Source of the DNA: Ulota crispa
Taxonomy: Eukaryota; Streptophyta; Bryopsida; Orthotrichales; Orthotrichaceae
DNA length: 64,000 nt
Reading direction: 5' to 3'
Assembly: GCA_963920765.1 (NCBI GenBank)
Contig: OY987252.1
Span: 2,527,966 to 2,591,965, forward strand
Shown one piece after another: positions 1 to 11,234 of the stretch (positions are counted from its first letter, which is position 1; the number at the start of each line of letters is the position of its first letter). The notes beneath the pieces were generated by a model that was not told the origin of the DNA, ran no database searches, and worked only from the letters and a program-made list of their open reading frames with translations. A program made the translations under genes and the position numbers.

Positions 1-551
1 GATCCCAAAAAGAGACGGCCAGGGAAAACATTCGTTTGGGTTGTAGGCTTCAGGGGTCCTATATCCGATGCGCCAGCATTGAAAACGAAAGGCCCGGAAA
101 TGCTGCTTGATAAGCTCGGCTTCAAGCCTGTCGTAATAGTTGAGAAGCTAGAAGTACCATATTCCACATCCCTACGAGCACCAGCAGAAGAAGCCAGCCC
201 ATCTAAAAGAGAGAGCCCAGTACTAGCTTCAGTTGGAGGTATACTTGACAAAGCCGCAATTGTAGAACTCTGGATAGTCGTTCCACCGCCAGGAAAATTT
301 AGAATCGAAAACGAAGAAGTAACCGGTATGTAGTCCTGAAACACAGCAGGAATCTGTTTATCACTGGCCTTCCCATCTCTATTACGAAAAGCCAAGAGCT
401 CAGAGACAGAAACGGTGCGATTCCCAAGACCTGCATCTATACTTACAGACGAGGCCACAGTACACGCACCAAATCTATAGCCGCCACTACAAATTTGCGG
501 TGACGAGAGGGTGCCTTCAGACTTGGACCTCTCCATTGCTTGGGTTGCCAT
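1..551 (-). CDS. 5' part of an unidentified Ser/Thr-rich plant protein, cut by the window edge
   Basis: A minus-strand frame starts at ATG 551-549 and stays open for 183 codons to base 1, so the gene continues outside the window. The translation is rich in Ser, Thr, Gly and Ala. It starts MATQAMERSKSEGTLSS and contains an acidic/basic patch around residues 55-75, with no signal peptide or membrane segment. A second Met lies six codons in. The base composition is clearly GC-richer than the surrounding repeats and the reading is free of stops, which argues for a real gene. A GTAAGT within the frame near 445 resembles a splice donor, but the frame stays coding-like past it. The low-complexity Ser-rich N-terminus is vaguely like the N-terminal extensions of POL/PLL-type PP2C phosphatases; I could not confirm this and no catalytic motif is in the window. 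Confidence 0.7.
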   Translation of the reverse strand, partial: MATQAMERSKSEGTLSSPQICSGGYRFGACTVASSVSIDAGLGNRTVSVSELLAFRNRDGKASDKQIPAVFQDYIPVTSSFSILNFPGGGTTIQSSTIAALSSIPPTEASTGLSLLDGLASSAGARRDVEYGTSSFSTITTGLKPSLSSSISGPFVFNAGASDIGPLKPTTQTNVFPGRLFLG

Positions 552-2010
552 AGTTGAACCGAGGTTAGAAGGTCCTATACGTTTAGCACCTGCTAAAATT
601 CAGCTCTTTGGTTTCTAAAACCTCATCAAATAACTCCAGTAACCTTACAGTTAAGGTTTTTGAGAATAAAAAAGCGCCTGGGGCAGTAGAGCGCTGACAC
701 TCACCCCAATGGATTCAATGCCCATGAAATGTAGTTTACACCAGATCTGAAAAAAACCTACTCCGGCGTAGAGGATGAAAGTTATGACTAGAAAGTGAAT
801 GATGCTAGCATCATCTTCGTAATACTGATCTGCAAAATGAGGGCAAAATATTGAGAAGGGGAATACCGCAAACTCTTGCTCTGAAGGAGTACCGAAAACA
901 AATACAACAATGTCGTTAAGCTACTGCAAATATTATTATACAGATTACTCCCCAATTAAAAGTGGATTTCAACACTGAGGGCTCGACGTGAGGTTATTTA
1001 GGGGGACGTACGTGAAAACCTACACTCTCCAAAATTCTCATTTGAGCAAAATACAACCGCAAATGGTCAGATGCTGTGAGAAATTTTGAAGTCGTGGGAC
1101 AAAATCGTAGACCCACCTGACCAAACAATTACTTCAGATCATAAGAGAGAAGAAAAAAAGCCATCCATTGCAAGAGGGTATGGATAATAAAAAAATTCAC
1201 TTGAAGAGATGTGCAGCCAATAAAAGACACATCAGACCACCCTGCCATTACTATTTAAAAGATTAAGAGAACAACTGCAACTTCTAAGAGCAACTCAAAA
1301 AACAGACTATGAAACCCCCATGTACTGCAACACTGTAGATAATCGGAACCTCACAATAAGACTACGGTAATATCCTATGAGGCCAAATACAAATAAAAAC
1401 TACATCATAACTTTTCACTAAACGATGTCCATCAAGACACAAAACAGAAATTCAATCATCATACAATATATATATCAAGGAATTCCGTATGGTAACTTCC
1501 CGCATTATAATTCTAGAGCGCCTCAGAAAAAAACATAATTGACCTCAACCAAAACTTTCCAACTCCAGTATCCGTCACGCGATGGCATGACCGTCATAAG
1601 ATGCCATCACTAAACAGAAATGCACTAAAGTCCTGAACTCCAGATGAGCAAACCCCGAAAGGCACAAATCCAAACATTCTACCAAATAACACATCACAAG
1701 GAAGTTGCTCAGAAAACTCACAGTGAAAGGCTATGGACGGTCTTCGCTGTAGAGCAAGACCAGGGGAGTAAGCATGAGACGAAAGTTCGCGCAGCTGGAC
1801 GGCTGAAATGATGAACTGTCTAAACAATATTGAACCTTTTCTCCATGGACGCGTGGCTGGGGGCGCCAGCGTCCGTTAAGCGTAATTCTCGGAGGGGTCT
1901 CGTCCTTGCATAGTCTCATTCCCGCACAGTTTCTATTTTCTCTTATTTTTTTAATTTTTGCACAAATTAAAAGATCAATGCATAAGAGAGAAAAGGAACA
2001 CAACCGAACA
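552..2010 (-). promoter_or_regulatory. Leader region of the left-edge gene, with a probable 5'UTR intron
   Basis: This stretch upstream of the ATG at 551 is GC-richer than the spacer beyond 2000 and has no long frame of its own. On the minus strand a good donor, GTGAGT, lies at 1721-1716. A plausible acceptor, TTTTAGCAG, ends at 590, only 38 bases before the start codon. Together they would define a leader intron of about 1.1 kb, a common arrangement in plant genes. The splice assignment is inference; a transcript alignment would settle it. The short frames seen here are not convincing. Confidence 0.4.
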
Positions 2011-2458
2011 CAACCACAGCAGCTAGGGCTAGATGGGGCTGTGGAATACTAAATGCACCCTAACCTCATCCAACAACATCAACCTCAACCTCCTCTAGGA
2101 TAACCTAAACTCAAACAAAGGTGTTGGCAACCCATGGGATGGCAACAGAACCCATAGCATGGCAATGGAAACCCATGAAATGTCAACAAAAGCCTATTGG
2201 ACATTCAATATTAGGAAAACAAGGATTTAGGTGTCAATTTTGGTTTACATTGTGGTGCTTCAAATTTGAACAACTTCTTAGAGCGTCACGTTGCACACCC
2301 ATGGTGTAAAAATCAACTTTTGGGCAGATCCCTAAATTTTTAGAGGGTCCTGCCCAAAAATCAAATCGAATTCCAAACCAAATTCTGAACCAGATTCCAA
2401 ACCAAAGATTTCAATTGATATTATACGTTAACGTTCCCTGCAAGAAGACAACGTGGGA

Positions 2459-2563
2459 GTGGAAGAGATCAACATTGAAATGGAAGAGGTCAACGTTGAA
2501 GAGGAAGAGGTTGACGTTGAAATGGAAGAGGCTGATGTTGATGTGGAAGAGGTCGACATTAAC
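2459..2563. repeat. Five-copy 21-bp minisatellite
   Basis: Five units of 21 bp follow one another without gaps, each beginning RTGGAAGAGG or GAGGAAGAGG and ending near AACGTTGAA. Read on the plus strand in one frame they give a seven-residue acidic repeat of the type EEVNVEM; the other frames give basic or aromatic repeats. No longer gene surrounds them, so I treat this as a tandem repeat, possibly a relic of a repetitive acidic protein. Confidence 0.75.
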
Positions 2564-2972
2564 ATTGAGGGATGAGGTTACCACCCATTTAATAAATGTC
2601 ATTGGATCACACCGTATTGGATGTTTGATCTCATCTAATCTCATCGTGTCTAAAAAGAAAAGACTCAATGGAATCTCTGTTTAGGGTAATGTATTAGCAG
2701 CTCAACAATCATCTCTTCCAATATTGATTTGGGAGAATGTTATGAAAAAACAGCTTTTAAAATTATGTGCAAGTATTTTCCTAAATTGCTTCCACTTTAT
2801 CAAATTTTTGGGCATTTTATGCAAGCACTTCCCAATTGTAGTTGTTTATTAAAACAAGGTGATTTCAATTCTGCTCTTTAAGTTGTTTGGATTTGATAGA
2901 AGTGGAGCTTGATATCTCTCTTTGAAGATTATTCTAATTGCTTTTGAACACGAAACTTCTGATTATGGTTTA

Positions 2973-3082
2973 CACTACTATAACTTGGTAGCAGATTCAA
3001 TACTATTCATCCACTGCCTTAACTATTGGTAGTCGAAGCAGTGGATGAATAGTGCCAAATTTGCTACCAGGTTATAGTAGTA
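2973..3082. mobile_element. CACTA-ended foldback element 1
   Basis: The left end reads CACTACTATAACTTGGTAGC and the right arm is its near-perfect reverse complement, ending GTTATAGTAGTA. The arms are about 45 bp long and the loop about 20 bp. The CACTA start is typical of En/Spm-type termini, but the whole element is only 110 bp, so it could only be moved in trans. No convincing target duplication is visible. Confidence 0.6.
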
Positions 3083-3234
3083 GAAAACTTTGTCCAAAAC
3101 AACAAAAAAACAATAGTTTCTTGTTGATTTGGGCACTTGCACACTCTAATTGACTAATTTAATAGAATTCTATAAAAAACAACCTACGATTTGTTGATTT
3201 GAACACCATTGTCTAAATCAATAGAATACTTGGA

Positions 3235-3640
3235 ATCTTCCAAACTCTATTTTGGGATCTTTGAGAATCTATAAGAATCTTTATGAAATCTTTGGGAATC
3301 TTTTCCAAAAAAAATTAAGAATCTTTGAGAATCTTTGAGAATTTCTAAGAGTCTTCCTTGGAATCTTTGAGAAATCTTTGAAAAATCTTTTTGAAATCTT
3401 TAATCATGAAATTTGTTAAAATACTTCAAAATCTTTATAAAAATAGAATCTCTTGGACTCAATTAGAGTTGTTTTAGAATCTTTTTGAAATTCTTTAAAA
3501 TACTTTAAAACATTTTTTCATAAAAAACTATTAGAATAGTTTGGGTTGATTTTGAAATCTTTCTAGAATCTTTTTGGACTACATGAAAATGTCTTGAAGT
3601 TTAAAAAAATAAAAGCGTTTTTCAAGAAAATTAGAATCTT
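3235..3640. repeat. Degenerate GAATCTTT-rich simple repeat
   Basis: The words GAATCTTT, GAAATCTTT and AAATACTTTAAAA recur many times at short, irregular spacing through about 400 bp. No coding frame is present. It looks like a decayed low-complexity expansion. Confidence 0.5.
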
Positions 3641-3721
3641 TTAGAATTGAGTGTGGTCTTTTTCTTCATTTTCACAATTTGGTATGATTTAATAGTAGTA
3701 GCCTTTAAAGTCTACTAAAAA

Positions 3722-5304
3722 CACTACCAAAACAATAAGAAATCAGTAGTTTTTTGTTGATCTGGACACTTTTGGACACAACAAAACAACAGAAAAACAA
3801 TAGTTATTTGTTGATTTAGGCACTTTTGGATGCAACTTCATTAATTCAACAAAATTTTCTATGAAATGTACAATAGTTGTTGTTTTAAATACCAAAATTT
3901 CTTTATGAAAAAATATAAAAGGTGCCCCTTTATTCTTTTAGAAAATCATATATGTCTTTTAAAAATCAAAAGTATCAAAAATACCCTTGGTTTTTTGCAA
4001 ACATATCAACAATGCCTCTCATATACTAGGAAAGTATTAGGAATTCTCCTCAATTATTTTAAAATATCAAATATCTTTGTGTTGTATGATAACCAAGGGT
4101 ATACTTAAATTCACATTCTTACAAAAAACCAAAGGTGATTTTTACATTTCAAATAACACAAGGGTATACTTGACATTTCAAAATAGAAGAACATTTCCAA
4201 TATTTTCCCAAAATACTGGAAGTATAATTGATACTCCTACAAAAAGTAAGGAGTATTTTTGATGTCTTGAATATTTGAGGCTTGAATCTGATATTTTGAA
4301 AGCATTGAAGGACATTTTTACTATTTTTCCTTTTTTTATTCACCAAAGCAAACAAAATAAATAAAATCTTATGAATTATTTTTAGAACCTTCAAAATACA
4401 CTCAAAAATATTTTAAAGTTTATAGAATTTTGATTTTATAATTGCAAGGTTTTATTTCCATGCCATTTTTCATTTTCATGTTTTTTAAAGCTAGCAAACT
4501 ATGGAGGCTATTTTAAAAAATAAGGTTTCTTTTTTCAAAAAATGTAGCACTAAAAAACATTTAAAAATGAAACCAACCTTCACTTGCAACAATCTTTTTG
4601 AGATTTTTGAATTTCAATCAAAAGTTATAAACAAAATCAAAAGGGTGGAAATACACATATTTTTTAAATTTCTAAACACCTTCTCTGATTTTTGCTTGTA
4701 ACTTTTGATTAAATGGTTGAAATCCAAAAAAACTTGTTGGAGGTGATTGTACACTACATTAACCAACTTTTTGTAGTTTTAAGTATTTTGAAAAAAAGTC
4801 TTTTTTGAGGCCGAAATAGCCTCCAAAGTCTACTAACTTTATAAAGTAATTAAAAGTATTCACATATAGTTTAAAAGTATATTTTCAATAATTGCTTGTG
4901 CACATGGTAGTGTGAGTGGTGTGGTGGTCAAGTGGGCTGACTTAGAGGGCTTAAGTAGGAAGCTTGTGGTCTGGAATTCAACCCCCAAGCTTGGTGCCTT
5001 CGGCCAAGGCCCTTGACCCCAGTGCAGCTGCTGCTTGGCCAATATCCAATTTTTTTTTATTTTTCTGCAAAATTATTATGAAAAAAAAAATTATGAAAAA
5101 AAAATTATAAAAAAAAGCTAAGAAAAAACAACATACAAATAACATAAAATCAGCAAAATATCAACAAAATATCAATAGAAAATTAACAAAAAAACAACAA
5201 ACTCTTGTTGAAAAGTATCCAAACTAACGTGTCGAAAGCAATAGAAAAAAACAATAGTCTACAATTGATTTTTTGTTGATTTTGCGCTAAATTTTCTAGT
5301 AGTG
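3722..5304. mobile_element. Candidate non-autonomous CACTA-type element
   Basis: The left end reads CACTACCAAAACAATAAG and the right end, read inward on the minus strand, reads CACTACTAGAAAATTTAGCG. Both ends carry subterminal repeats of the kind AACAATAG and TTGTTGATTTGGACAC, as expected for En/Spm elements. The interior is AT-rich with no transposase frame. No three-base target duplication is visible. Similar subterminal words also occur outside, at 3085-3160, next to foldback element 1, so the true left border could be there, with nesting. Confidence 0.4.
4895..5060 (+). mobile_element. Possible tRNA-derived SINE
   Basis: Inside the AT-rich spacer is a GC-richer block. TGGTCAAGTGG fits a pol III A box and, about 55 bases later, GGAATTCAACCCC resembles a B box. 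The block then gives way to a T-rich tail after about 5045. It does not fold into a normal tRNA by eye, so a SINE head is more likely than a tRNA gene. The assignment is tentative. Confidence 0.3.
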
Positions 5305-5654
5305 TTAGGATTTAGGGTTTAGTGCTTTTAAAAGTATTGTAACTAGTCTAATTGTCAACAACATCAATATATGGATTCCAAAATTGACAGAACAACACAT
5401 GCAAATCACCCCAAATAGGAATTAGGGTTGCAGTATCACAATTCCCAACTAGGTAATGTGCATGTGTACATGTAAATTGTATAATATTCAATGGACATAA
5501 AAACTCTACTAGTATACAATAAAGTAAAAGTCCATGGTTGTAAATACTTAGTAAAGGCCCACGTTCAACATATACTTAGACTAGTAGTGTGCCACTGACT
5601 CCATGATCACAAAATTCATTGTTGGGCAACATTAGCTAAAAATTGAAAAAAATA

Positions 5655-7420
5655 ATGTTATTGCCCGCTAGAATGATCTAAAACACGTCTCTGGAAATAT
5701 TCCAAAAAGCTCATGTGTGAAGATGCTAAAGCTTCTGCGCATCCCACTTTCAAGTTCATATGTAATAAATACTTGTTCCTATCATCAAATTGATTACAAT
5801 TATTGTTGTATGCTCTGCCTCGCAATGCAACAATGGCATCACTCAGAACGTTTTGTTGTGTAGAAAAGTTTTCATGAGCCTGCAGCCCCACAACTTCAAC
5901 TAAATCATTTGGAGGTGCATTAGCTGTTTCTCAAAAGTGTATGTCTTGTCTATTATTGATTTCAAAACCATTCCATGTTAAAGCAAGGAAATGAGCATTA
6001 TGTTCCTCAGATAGTAGAGGAGGCTGCAACTCACACTAGAAGCATTCATGCAATTAGAATGCAGCTTCAAGATTATGGCCTGCAATGGAGAGTTCATTTT
6101 TGTTGATTCTCCTCACACAATGATTGTTCCAAATTTGCACATAACAATCAAGATCTCTTTGTATGAGTGGCACAAATACCAACTTCAACAAGCTTAAGTG
6201 CCACTCATTTGATAAGGAAACCAATTCTTCAATGCTCAGATAGATAAACAAGTGTTTACAGTAATACCATACAACTTTGGTCCAAACTTGTCCCCACCAA
6301 AGTTCAATTCTCTACATTAACACAAACCTGAAGATTAAAAATCAAGTTTTAAACCTTGTCATAAATCATTTTCTGTTACACTCTTTTGCTAGTAACATGA
6401 AAATTAGCTTTAACCAAATGAATGTAATCAAGATAGAAAAACACCTGATTATGAATGGATGATCCTATCAAAAATGGAGTTCAAACATTTTTTCTAGCTT
6501 GTTCAATGTCATCTCAAACAAAATAGTATTTTGCTGCATAATCTGATTGAATCTGAATAAGATGATTGTAGAGATCAGTTGCTGATTTGTACGCAGAGAA
6601 GATAATTTCTGCCTTCTTATCCGTAGCAACCACATCCCATAATACAAAGTGTGTCTCTCCATCCATTGCTCCATGAATTTTGATTTTTTGTTTTGCTAGT
6701 TTATCATATGTTGAAAACAATTATAAAAAATAGCCAGTTAGTATACCACACAAATATATAACACATGGGTATAAATCCCATCTAAAAAGTAAAGGCAAAC
6801 ATTATAATATTGGATGAAAAAGTTTAGCAAAGATAATCATAATAGGGCATGTAGCAAAGAAAAAGTAAAACAGATTCATTCTTATAATCCATGTGCCACA
6901 AAACCATAGGGTCTGTGATATTATACTGGCCTTGAAAGAGAGCTTGCACTTGCCTCCTTTGCATGTTAACTGGTTGCATAATATAAAGAGCGTTTTGTAC
7001 AACTTTGCAAGGAACACGAAGTTCCAAAGAGCTACAAAGAGTAGCAGCAATTGTTTGCATACCCTAGTTGCAACCAGCACGTGATATTGGTACATAAGAA
7101 GGAATTGTCCTCACAAGTTCATCCACACTAATAGAATGATACATTCCACCCCATCCAATTCCTTTCAACCGCCTCAAAAGAGTATTTCTACTCATACAAA
7201 GTAACTTTGCAATTGAATTAAACTTCTCCCCACAATTTAAGGTCCCCTCAATATATGCCAACAAATCTGTCAGAGATAATGGGTACAAAATTTTCTTCCA
7301 CTGGTTCAAAATCTTTAATATCATAATTGAGCAAGACATTCTTTCCAAAAATTGAGCTCATGTCACTCAAACTTGCATTTCCATTGTCACTGTAATAATC
7401 CGAACCCACGTCCATATCCA
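5655..7420 (-). pseudogene. Decayed integrase-core (IS3EU/Ginger-like) DNA transposase
   Basis: Read on the minus strand, an acidic N-terminal piece (about 7420-7280) shifts frame into a helix-turn-helix-like segment containing SRNTLLRRLKGIGWGG. After an in-frame TAG at 7064-7066 it continues to MQRRQ and the core motif LWHMD, which holds the first catalytic Asp. The frame then breaks near 6860 and resumes at 6700 with KIKIHGAMDG, the family's IHGxIDG block. It resumes again at 6200 with PLIQRDLDCYVQIWNNH, the family's C-terminal WNxH block. A further same-strand frame at 5891-5658 is probably the C-terminal extension. The order of blocks matches eukaryotic integrase-core transposases. The segment that should carry the second Asp and the Glu is not recognisable, so the copy is dead. 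The family name is from memory of motif patterns. Confidence 0.65.
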
Positions 7421-7740
7421 AATCCAAATTGCAATACCCAACAATTCAAAATGTGAGAAAAACACTGCATTGAGCACAAAAAGAAATTTGTTACTATCTA
7501 AGGAAACCATAGTCACATCCAACTCCTTATACAACAAAATGATCAAAAACATTCACCAACCTTCTAGTGACTAGAATCCAATGAAGGTCAAGCTTCCCTT
7601 TCAGTTTCCCTCCACAACAAATTGTAGTCAAACAAGACTTTGCAGTACAACAAAATATGAAGGGAAAATCCAAACCTAGAAAGTGCAATATTCTCTCAAT
7701 GGTATGCTACATCCATCCTAGCACATAAATCCTAAACCCT

Positions 7741-7870
7741 CACTACAAGGAAACCATAGTTGAATCTACAAAAAATTAACAAAGATTGTGACCTAATCTA
7801 TAGTATATTGTAGACTAGGTCAAAATCTTTGTCAACTTTTTATAGATTTGACCATGGTTTCCTTGTAGTG
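7741..7870. mobile_element. CACTA-ended foldback element 2
   Basis: This 130-bp element starts CACTACAAGGAAACCATAGT and ends with the exact complement of its first ten bases, CCTTGTAGTG. The arms match for most of about 55 bp and leave a short loop near 7800. CACTACAAG is the classic plant En/Spm terminus. The three bases on either side do not match, so no target duplication is visible. Confidence 0.65.
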
Positions 7871-9223
7871 TAGCTAACTACATTCAAGGCAAGAATAATG
7901 AAAATGCTTGCAGCGTTTGATACATCCATTTTAAACCACACACCTTGAATCTTAACTACATTTCACATCAAGAAGAATATCAACACTCAGAAAGTTGGCT
8001 TTTAAAGGGCCTAAATAAAGATGAATAAAGAACAAGCACATGATCCACTTTACTATACTCCTTGCATTTGGTGCTAAACACAAAGAAAATGACTTACAAA
8101 TTGGGCTCCAAGCCTCCTTCAGCCGCGCCTCCAAAAGTTATGAGCATTGTTAATAAACCCCTTCCAATTTGTCAAAATGTACGTTCACCCAAGTCCTAGC
8201 CTAAAACCTTCCTTCACGTTCAACCTCTATTACGTGGACATGAAAGACTGCAAAGACAACCTCCCCTAAGCACCTACACAGCCTTATCCAACCGTTAAGG
8301 GTTTGAGAAACATTTAGATCTAGGAGAATTCATGATTTTTTTTTGTGGGATTAGCCTTTCCACAATCTATCATGAAAAATATTTTTGGGTAACCATGTAT
8401 TATATAATATTTTGTATTGTCATACAATGCAATTTTTGTGGAATGTATTGTAGAATATTCTATATTAAAGGGCAAAGTTGCACTTCATATGGGTTCCTAT
8501 TAGCAACTCTAAACTAACCTTGAAACTACTTGGATTTGTTGTTATATTAACAATGGATGGTCTCAATCCCAAATGTCCCTATATATCTTAGCAATTCACA
8601 AGTGGCAAAATTCATCTTCACAATTGGAGGTTGGAACTCAAGGCACCCATATTTTTTATTACAAGTGTTGAGTATTCTTTACTTCTTTCCAATGTGCTTT
8701 AATAGTTCAATGGGCCCTAGTACACCAATTCATTCTTATATAATTCAAATTTAGCAATGAGATCCTCTTTCATTAGTGGCTCCATTTAACATATCTTAAA
8801 CATCAAATTAGGCAATGGTTAACCCCTACATTATTTTGACACATGTTTCACCAAAATCCCTCTAGAATTGTCATTTTAAATACAAGTACCAAATTTTGGG
8901 AAAAAACTTTTTGGACACATGTAAAAGGTTTTGTAATAACTAGTTTCAAAAGATGGGGAAAACATGTTAAAAAGGATCACCTTGTAGGTTGTAAGATATA
9001 TGAGTTTGAGCTGATGAAGCCAATTTCTATCACTACAAAAATATGGACAGCTGCCCTTCACAATGTCACATTTGGATGATTTTTTTTTTCAAAAATGTTA
9101 AAACTCCTTGGATTCATGCTTCAAGGCATGTTGGGTACATACTTGGAAAATTACAAATCATTTGGAGTTATGCAACACATGGGAAAACATAGTAAGTAAA
9201 CCTAAGTAGAAAATGATTCATAT

Positions 9224-9343
9224 CACTACTAGAAAATGGGCATTTTATGACTACGATTTATGACTGTTGTGAGCCATTATTAATTCTAAATGACTTACAA
9301 TAGTCATAAATCAGAGTCATAAAATGCCCATTTTCTAATAATG
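9224..9343. mobile_element. CACTA-ended foldback element 3
   Basis: A 120-bp inverted repeat starts CACTACTAGAAAATGGGCAT, and its right arm ends ATGCCCATTTTCTAATAATG. The arms of about 54 bp differ at only a few positions around a short loop near 9280. It shares the terminus type with elements at 2973 and 7741, but the arm sequences are different. No flanking duplication is clear. Confidence 0.65.
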
Positions 9344-9499
9344 ATAACAATAAATTATTGAGAATTCAGTTATAGAAATGAAAATTGCAAATTCCAATAG
9401 CTGAACTATTGTTATGACCAGTACACATTTGTGGCTTCTATTTGTTTGCCAAACTATTGAAAACTAAGTAAAATGAAGGGCTTCAAAGTTTAGTTTGCA

Positions 9500-9875
9500 A
9501 GAAAGGATTTATAATTGCCAACAAACAACAGCTTCTCCTAACTTTCATCTCATTCCGCAAAGTAGAATGATTAAAAGCTTTCCATGTATTTGTAGATTTA
9601 AAGAACCAGTTTTCAAAAAGATAGAGTTTAAAATGTAATTTTCAAAGAAGTTTTTTGCTTGCCCAATGAACAAAGATAACTACATATCATGCAATAATAT
9701 TTGAACAATGTAATCACCAAAGGCTATGGAAATTGGCGGGCCTCAAAGCTACTCCTTGGATACACCATGTGGAAAATTTCAAAGAGGAAAAAAAAGGAAA
9801 AACCCAATTGTGGTGAGCTGCCCATAAATGTTTTTTAGCCAAAAAACACTATTGGGTCCTTCAGGGTTAAATGTG
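9500..9875. mobile_element. Partial copy of the CCCTAAAGGACC-ended family
   Basis: Sequence around CTAACTTTCATCTCATTC, then AAAGAACC and TTTTTTGCTTGCCCAATGAA, follows the same order as the right half of the foldback at 30936-31647. The segment finishes at GGGTCCTTCAGGGTTAA, a variant of that family's end. The left half is not found here, so this is a truncated or rearranged copy. Confidence 0.45.
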
Positions 9876-10081
9876 AAATTTAATCCTAGATTTATGTCTA
9901 TAAGGGGAGCTTTGAATCATTCAAGTTCAACCAACAACGCTAGCATGCGAGCTAGAGCGGCAAGCTTGTGAGCCGCAAGCGTGAGATTTGTGAGTGGGGA
10001 GCCTTGAACCAGAATTTTTTGGGAAAAATCAATAATTTACAACGTATATTGATTTTATTTATAAGGTTTAGGGCAAAATAG

Positions 10082-10790
10082 TAAAAGCAAAAAGATGCGG
10101 CATCTATGACCATGGAACCAAGGTTTTACCCAAGATTGTGGGATTGTCAGAATTTTATGTTAATGGGTTAGTGGGTGGAATATAGGTTTAGAAGAATGTC
10201 TAACATTAAGTCAGCTAGGTTGCTAGAAATAGTGAAAACAAATATAAGGAACTAACCGGTGTATGGTGTACTATGAGCAATGAGGAACTGAAGGTGACAT
10301 GTACAGTGGAACAATTTAAGGGTTAGTAGATGGTTTTATTGCATTTCAATACTAGAGGGTTTTGGGTGAAGTAGTTAGATGACTTAATCCAGAAGAATTT
10401 TCATCAAAATGGTTTTAGAGTTCAAAGAATGTAGGGCAAGACCAATGACAATGAATTCTCATACATACTAACCAACAGCATTAAGAGAGGGGGAAAAGAT
10501 GAGCAGTGCGTAATCAAATAGAGGGTAAGCATAAGCTATTCATTGGATGAAATGTGTAGAATAATAGTACTAACAGAAGGGTTATTTTAGATTACAAATT
10601 ACAGTAGGTAGGAATTGCAATGCAAGACATAATGACAAGGATAAAGTATTTGCCTATAGGCAATATTTCAAAAACGTACAATCACTGCAAAAGGGGTCCT
10701 CAGCAATTGTGCCCAAAAAGATGCTATGATATGTAGATACGGCTTGTAACTATTGAGCAGTTTAGGCATTCCTAATAATCCATGGAATGC
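10082..10790 (+). pseudogene. Coding relic riddled with TAG stops
   Basis: No long open frame exists here, yet translation ignoring stops is protein-like over two abutting frames. Frame one runs from 10094 to about 10250, with TAG at 10169. Frame two runs from 10216 to 10611 and has TAG at 10216, 10324, 10327, 10372, 10432, 10519, 10588 and 10609, with no TAA or TGA in 132 codons. Fragments such as YKELTGVWCTMSNEELKV and FSYILTNSIKRGGKDEQC look like real coding sequence. A third frame from 10623 gives a further Cys-containing stretch. I do not recognise the family. It is probably a decayed transposon or captured gene. Confidence 0.5.
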
Positions 10791-11234
10791 GCTCACCTAC
10801 TCCTGCACCTTGATAATTTGACTCTTAACTAATAGGGTCTTAATTTTTGTGTAGCTAAAGCTAAGGGTATGTATGAATTTATCACTCTAAAGGTCCATCT
10901 TGCAAAAGTACCAAAAAAAAATATAAGTGCTTGCAGTTTACATACTGCTGACGTCCTCCAATGGCAGAGACTATCATGTTCACAAAATCTGGGCAACTAC
11001 AAGTTGGGAAACTTCCAAATGTAATACGGTAAACAATTCTATGTTGCACTGGTCATGTCTCAAGAGAGAGAATTGCACCCAACGTTGGCAAAGGCAGTAG
11101 AGTGACCCCCAAAATATTCCCTTTCACGTTTGCAGCACTTTCCCATTTATTTCGTTGCTCTAGAAATGGCACAATTGTGCTACGACAAATGGAAGAGTTT
11201 TGCCTCTTTGTTGGATAAGAGTTTGGATTGGGGG

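Noticed and set aside
79..333. 84-codon plus-strand frame at the left edge
   Set aside because: It lies opposite a longer open minus-strand frame that runs to the window edge and has better composition and start context.
4905..5000. A tRNA gene
   Set aside because: A-box and B-box-like words are present, but no acceptor stem or anticodon arm could be formed, so it was listed only as a possible SINE.
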